Part shown: piece by piece, positions 59,236 to 64,000 of the stretch | Numbering within the stretch: the stretch's first letter is position 1 | Layout of the letters: every line of letters begins with the position of its first letter | NCBI GenBank assembly: GCA_018857735.1 | Contig: JABMCL010003002.1 | Span: 196,001-260,000 of the forward strand | Source: Alviniconcha marisindica | Taxonomy: Eukaryota > Mollusca > Gastropoda > Provannidae | Direction of reading: 5' to 3' | Length of the DNA stretch: 64,000 nucleotides | Translations under genes and position numbers: made by a program | The notes under the pieces: generated by a model | What the model was told of the DNA's origin: nothing | Databases searched by the model: none | The model's input: only the letters and a program-made list of their open reading frames with translations

Positions 59236-59284
59236 CAACAACAACGAAGCAAAGAACTGAGAGGCCAAACGACGGATGATAAAA

Positions 59285-59420
59285 AGAGAATACAAGACAG
59301 ATAACTGTTCTTAACACCCAGTCAACCATTACAGTTATACCAGAGCGAAAAGAGAATACAAGACAGATAACTGGTTCTTAACACCCAGCCAACTATTACA
59401 GACATACCAGAGCGAAAAGA
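59285..59420. repeat. Tandem 63-bp repeat with TCAACC core
   Basis: Two copies of GAATACAAGACAGATAACTG then TTCTTAACACCCAGTCAACC and ATACCAGAGCGAAAAGA. The core is related to the dispersed repeat at 5497 and 43503. Confidence 0.8.
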
Positions 59421-59689
59421 AAATACAAAATTTATTCAACTTGAAACTTGTGTTCAAACTGTGTGCGTAATTGAACAGTTTCTTCGTCTGGGAAAATGGC
59501 CTTTAGACAAAGTCTGGGAATTTCGAAGACGAGATCCTGTGTGAAGCAGGCAAAAACTATGCACGTTCTCCTTCGGCATGTTTTGATGTACTACGAGTAG
59601 TCGCCATACACACGTCATTATTGGACACGCCATCCTTTGCTGCCCATTGAATCTTCAACAAGTTCCTCTCATATCTGTCAGCATTCTTC

Positions 59690-60430
59690 ACAATGGCCCA
59701 TTTTCCGCACGTACAACCATACAGGCTTCTCCCATCTGTCAGTATTCAGAAGAATTGTCCATTCTACACCCATACACCCATACAGGCTCCTCCCATCTGT
59801 CAGCATTCAGAAGAATGGTCCATTTTCCGCCTATACAGGCTTCTCCCATCTGTCAGTATTCTGAAGAATGGCCCATTCTCCGCCCACACCCATACAGGCT
59901 CCTCCCATTTGTCAGTATTCAGAAGAATGGTCCATTCTACACCCATACAGGCTCCTCCCATTTGTCAGTATTCAGAAGAATGGTCCATTCTACACCCATA
60001 CAGGCTTCTCTCATCTGTCAGTATTCAGAAGAATGGTCCATTCTACACCCATACAGGCTTCTCTCATCTGTCAGTATTCTGAAGAATGGTCCATTCTACA
60101 CCCATACAGGCTCCTCCTATCTGTCAATATTCTAAAGAATGGTCCATTCTACACCCACACGGGCTTCTCCCATCTGTCAGTATTCAGAAGAATGGTCCAT
60201 TCTACACCCATACAGGCTTCTTTCATCTGTCAGTATTCAGAAGAATGGTCCATTCTACACCCATACAGGCTCCTCCTATCTGTCAATATTCTAAAGAATG
60301 GTCCATTCTACACCCACACAGGCTTCTCCCTTCTGTCAGTATTCCGAAGAATGGTCCATTCTCCGCCCATACAGACTCCTCCCATCTGTCAATATTCTGA
60401 AGAATTGTCCCGTCTCCGCCCACACATCCA
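59690..60430. repeat. 53-bp minisatellite
   Basis: About 14 copies of a 53-bp unit (AAGAATGGTCCATTCTACAC, CCATACAGGCTCCTCCCATC, TGTCAGTATTCAG). The period is not a multiple of three, so the same peptide recurs in all three plus frames in turn. Confidence 0.94.
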
Positions 60431-61333
60431 CATAGGATATTTGTACTAATGATTTAAATAACGTGAAGACAGCCAACCAGCTTACTTAGGGAGCACGTCA
60501 GTCGAATGGAGACCAGGCGAGTACACGTCATATGTCAGCAGACCATGTGACAGGCCACTCCCTAAACAATACCAAGCCGAAGTGGCGATAACCAAGTAAG
60601 AGTTTCACGTCTGTTTCTACGAGTCGCGGTTTATTTCAAGGGGATCCCATGGATCCTATCAATAAGAATGGAATAACACGAACAACAAACATTAACAACC
60701 ACAACAACAAGGCACAAACACATCCATATTTAAAAGCAGTTTAAAACAACAACGACAACAAAGGTTTACGGTACAGTTTGTTAGCCATTTCAACGCCCAT
60801 TGAGAGAATATTCAGTCGGCTACAATGTGTGTGCTTTTCCAATTTCCCTGCCGATGTGGTATGACCTGAAAGGTAACTGAATGAAGTATTGAAAAACATC
60901 AAACCTCTTTGCTGTCCTAATGTGTAAGAAAAGTTAGATTTCAGGGGTTGTTTTCCCCGTAAAACTTTATTCAGATCCCTGGCACAATGAAACAATATGG
61001 CACTGAAAGGGTTAAACACATCGCGAGAACCACGGCCTTGAGCGCTGGCACTGTGACCAAATCTGGGACGGGGGGGGGGGGGGGGGGGAGGGCTCATGAC
61101 AGACAGACACACAGGACGGAAGTGTACTTTACGTCACGAGTAGACCTTTTTGGTCTTCACCGGTAAAGAGCTAGCCAACATGGCTGCTCCCTGAGGACTG
61201 AACTCAAACTCTAACAGCAAAACAACAAGAAGAAAACACCCACACACCACACCACACACATACAGAAAAAAGAAAGACAAAACAACACACATACACGTAC
61301 ACGTACACACACACACACACACACACACACCCT

Positions 61334-61364
<31 letters not shown>

Positions 61365-61600
61365 CAAACAACCCCAACAACAACAACAGCAACAACAACA
61401 AAAAGCAAACAACAACAACAACAAAACAAAATACTTCTACAAACAGTGGTGGACTTGTTTATCGCCGAGTTGTCTCGAGAAAGGTAGCGGCGTGGACCGA
61501 CACCCCAGGAGGAGGAAGAGGAAGACTATGCCTAACGCTGGTCACCACCAGCTGCTTCCGCTTGACCACGCCGGCTCAGTCAGTTTCTGGGCTGGCCGCC
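60431..61600. other. Unique-looking sequence with (CA)n, no gene assigned
   Basis: Poly-G at 61069-61088, (CA)n tracts at 61300-61363 and (CAA)n to 61430. A minus-strand frame ending at 61134 has a possible acceptor and reads SPQGAAMLASSLPVKTKK, but nothing else supports it. Confidence 0.4.
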
Positions 61601-61604
61601 ATCA

Positions 61605-61814
61605 TTACCTATTTGATGATGATGACGATGATGATGATGTAGAGCTTCGTGTCCTCGGATGTTGGTTGACATATTAGGGACAAATTGTGACCAGTGCCTA
61701 AGTATGGTTCAATGTTGCTTTACGTCCACAGAAACTGTAAGGCTGATTAGGACGGAAAACCCAGGACGGCCACCTCGACTTTCACACACAGCTCCTGAAC
61801 TCTGTTACCTATTT
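61605..61814 (-). mobile_element. SINE-A at the stop codon of the SAM gene, 10-bp target duplication
   Basis: Read on the minus strand, AAATAGGTAA (61814-61805) is followed by the element CAGAGTTCAGGAGCTGTG to CATCATCATC (61804-61615) and a second AAATAGGTAA (61614-61605). The duplicated target contains the last lysine codon and the TAG stop of the neighbouring exon. Confidence 0.92.
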
Positions 61815-62071
61815 GGGCACCCAGCCCTCTTTTACCTTCTGCAGTTGCGTGGTGGCGTCAAACTCGTCTAGAGAAAACGGCGGCTTCATCAGGATGTCTT
61901 TGGAGAGACTGACAAAGAAGGCGCCATCCAGGGACTTCATCTTGCACGCTTCGGCCAGTCCGAGCATGCCGCACATCCGCAGGCGTGAGCACAGCTCATC
62001 GCAGGTCATGTGATCAAGGACTGTGGCGGGTTTAGGCGGAGCGTCACCCAGTTCGTACAACTCTTGATTTT
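61809..62071 (-). CDS. Last coding exon of a SAM-domain protein, GAREM-like C terminus
   Basis: On the minus strand, behind the acceptor CTGCAG, two bases complete a split codon and 86 codons follow, NQELYELGDAPPKPATVL, then MTCDELCSRLRMCGMLGLAE, MKSLDGAFFVSLSKDIL and LQKVKEGWVPK, with TAG at 61811-61809. The pattern DELCSRLRxxG-LDGxxFxxLSxDIL is that of a sterile alpha motif domain, and ending with G-W-x-P-K directly after it recalls the C terminus of GAREM adaptor proteins (CABIT plus SAM, EGF receptor to MAPK signalling). That identity is a memory-based inference. A donor-like AAGGTAAAA (GT at 61835-61834) could be an alternative end. Upstream exons lie to the right of the window; the intron contains SINE-B and the 27-bp array. 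Confidence 0.72.
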
Positions 62072-62111
62072 CTGCAGCATACAGTGCCAGTGAAACAACG
62101 TTACGGCGATA

Positions 62112-62435
62112 CAGTAAGTAAACATGATGCTTAACGTCCACAGAAATCACAAGGCTTATTAGGGACGGGGAGAAGAGGGTGTGTGTGTGTGTGGGGGATT
62201 ATATACCTATCGCTACACTGTCACCACCAGAATGACTGCTGCATTAAGATGGGCAGCGATGAGAGCGATTTCAATGTTTCATTAATTGTGAGGGACAGAG
62301 TCGCAAGACAGTATCCACAAACCACAACCTTTCTGAAGAGAAAGGAGAGCCGAAGCGGTATAGAACCGAGGTCCTTCTGCTTACAGCCTAACGCCTTACC
62401 GCTAGGCCAAACCGGCTCACCTGTGGGTCTTCATC
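62112..62435 (-). mobile_element. SINE-B with tRNA-like head
   Basis: Read on the minus strand the head GAGCCGGTTTGGCCTAGCGG then TAAGGCG holds an A box (about 62391-62408) and GGTTCTATACC (62367-62357) is a diverged B box. The body has GAAACATTGAAATCG, GCTGCCCATCTTAATGCAGC and GTGTAGCGATAGGTATATAA, the 3' part GTCCCTAATAAGCCTTGTGA and TGGACGTTAAGCATCATG with a TTACTTACTG tail. Flanks share TATCGCC. It lies in the last intron of the SAM gene. Confidence 0.85.
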
Positions 62436-62483
62436 TAGGTTGGCGATAATTATCTTCATTTGTCACAACAACAGTGCAAGTGA

Positions 62484-62560
62484 AGCTTTTGTATAGCGCT
62501 GTTCTCCGCGCTTGAACAGACTCAGTGCACTCTTGTGGCATGGGATTCTGAATGAATGCT
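62484..62560 (-). repeat. SINE-C 3' end fragment
   Basis: TATAGCGCTGTTCTCCGCGC then TTGAACAGACTCAGTGCACT matches the extreme 3' part of SINE-C on the minus strand. Confidence 0.7.
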
Positions 62561-62589
62561 ACGGCGATAGCGAATGGGTCATCTTTACA

Positions 62590-64000
62590 GCTACAGTCAC
62601 TAAGTAGAAACAGGGACAATACAGCAACAGGCAGCAGGAAGTAACAGGGGCAATGCAGAAACAGGCAGTAGGTAGTAACAGGGACAATACAGAAACAGGC
62701 AGTAGGCAGTAACAGGGACAATACACTAGGTAGTAACAGGGCCAATACAGCAACAGACAGTAGGTAGTAACATGGACAATACACAAACAGGCAGTAGGTA
62801 GTAACGGACAATACACTAGGTAGTAATAGGATAATACAGCAACAGACAGTAGGTAATAACAGGGACAATACAACAACAGCACTATGTAGCAATAGGAACA
62901 ATACAGCAACAGGCAGTAGGTAGTAACAAGGACAATACAGCAACAGGCTCTGGGTAGTAACAAGGACAATACAGCAACAGACTCTGGGTAGTAACAAGGA
63001 CAATACAGCAACAGGCTCTGGGTAGTAACAAGGACAATACAGCAACAGTTCTGGGTAGTAACAGGGACAATACAGCAACAGGCACTGGGTAGTAACAGGG
63101 ACAATGCAACAACAGACAATAGATAGTGACAGGGACACCACAGCAATATATAGTAACAGGGACACCACAGCAACAGATAGTAACAGGGACATCACAGCAA
63201 TAGTAACAGGGACACCACAGACAATAGATAGTAACAGGGACACCACAGACAATACATAGTAACAGGGACACCACAGACAATAGATAGTAACAGGGACACC
63301 AGCAATAGACAGTAACAGGGACACCACAGGCAATAGTAACAGGGACACCACAGCAATAGACAGTAACAGGGACACCACAGCAACAGATAGTAACAGGGAC
63401 ATCACAGACAATCGACAGTAACAGGGACACCACAGGCAATAGATAGTAACAGGGACACCACCGCAAAAGACAGTAACAGGGACACCACAGCAATAGATAG
63501 CAACAGGGACACCACAGACAATAGACAGTAACAGGGACACCACAGGCAATAGATAGTAACAGGGACACCACAGCAATAGACAGTAACAGGGACACCACAG
63601 ACAATAGACAGTAACAGGGACACCACAGACAATAGACAGTAACAGGGACACCACAGGCAATAGATAGTAACAGGGACACCACAGCAATAGACAGTAACAG
63701 GGACACCACAGCAATAGATAGTAACAGGGACACCACAGCAATAGACAGTAACAGGGACACCACAGCAATAGATAGTAACAGGGACACCACAGCAATAGAC
63801 AGTAACAGGGACACCACGGGCAATAGATAGTAACAGGGACACCACAGCAATAGACAGTAACAGGGACACCACAGCAATAGATAGTAACAGGGACACCACA
63901 GCAATAGACAGTAACAGGGACACCACAGCAATAGATAGTAACAGGGACACCACAGCAATAGACAGTAACAGGGACACCACAGCAATAGACAGTAACAGGG
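62590..64000. repeat. 27-bp satellite-like array, open at the right edge
   Basis: From about 63105 to the window end there are over 30 copies of a 27-bp unit (AGTAACAGGGACACCACAGC then AATAGAC or AATAGAT), often alternating in pairs. The left part (62590-63105) has longer, diverged units with AGTAACAGGGACAATACAGC and AACAGGC. The 27-bp unit is nine stop-free codons, giving open minus-strand frames of up to 454 codons that are not genes. It lies in an intron of the SAM gene if that gene continues to the right. Confidence 0.94.

Noticed and set aside
61134..61200. Alternative last exon of the SAM gene (SPQGAAMLASSLPVKTKK then stop)
   Set aside because: Phase would fit a donor at 61835, but the main exon already ends in a family-like G-W-x-P-K and stop, and the short frame has no known counterpart.
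62431..63985. Minus-strand frames of 454 and 367 codons, hydrophobic repeats such as VVSLLLSIA
   Set aside because: The 27-bp repeat is nine stop-free codons; the hydrophobic look is accidental.

Overview
The window is animal nuclear DNA, most likely from a mollusc and perhaps a caenogastropod snail. Evidence: a split gene with GT-AG introns, very dense (TG)n, (GA)n and (TA)n microsatellites, long poly-G/poly-C runs, at least a dozen minisatellites, tRNA-like SINEs, fragments of non-LTR retrotransposons and THAP/Harbinger-type DNA transposons. The species is an inference; nothing here identifies it.

Layout. 1-38 kb is gene-poor: microsatellites, minisatellites (25-bp at 1-145, 28-bp at 3640-4190, 33-bp at 9240-9990, about 50-bp at 10040-10800, a GCTAGC-rich array at 14290-14810), two LINE remnants (15.9-16.7 kb plus strand; 26.7-28.3 kb minus strand) and at least three SINE-like families. 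38.06-42.73 kb is a decayed two-gene DNA transposon: a spliced THAP plus DDE transposase on the plus strand and a convergent PHD-finger gene on the minus strand. 43.0-55.8 kb is a complete 10-exon RAE1 gene (367 codons, all introns phase 0). 55.8-61.6 kb is its 3' flank with further repeats. 61.6-62.1 kb, minus strand, is the last coding exon of a SAM-domain protein resembling the GAREM C terminus; the rest of that gene lies beyond the right edge, past a 27-bp satellite-like array that fills 62.6-64.0 kb.

How it fits together. RAE1 is the only clearly intact gene in view. Its introns have collected most of the interesting structure: a triplicated 5' splice site after exon 4, a 42-bp minisatellite in intron 4 that is split by a 1.62-kb DNA transposon with inverted ends, a near-perfect 4-bp target duplication and a small RAG1-N-like (N-RAG-TP/Chapaev-like) reading frame, and two arrays in intron 9, one made of near-consensus 5' splice sites and one of CCAAT boxes. 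A SINE sits four bases after the stop codon of the SAM gene and its target duplication copies that stop.

Limits: family assignments come from reading translated motifs from memory, with no database search. Most long open frames in the window are microsatellite or minisatellite artefacts and are not listed as genes.
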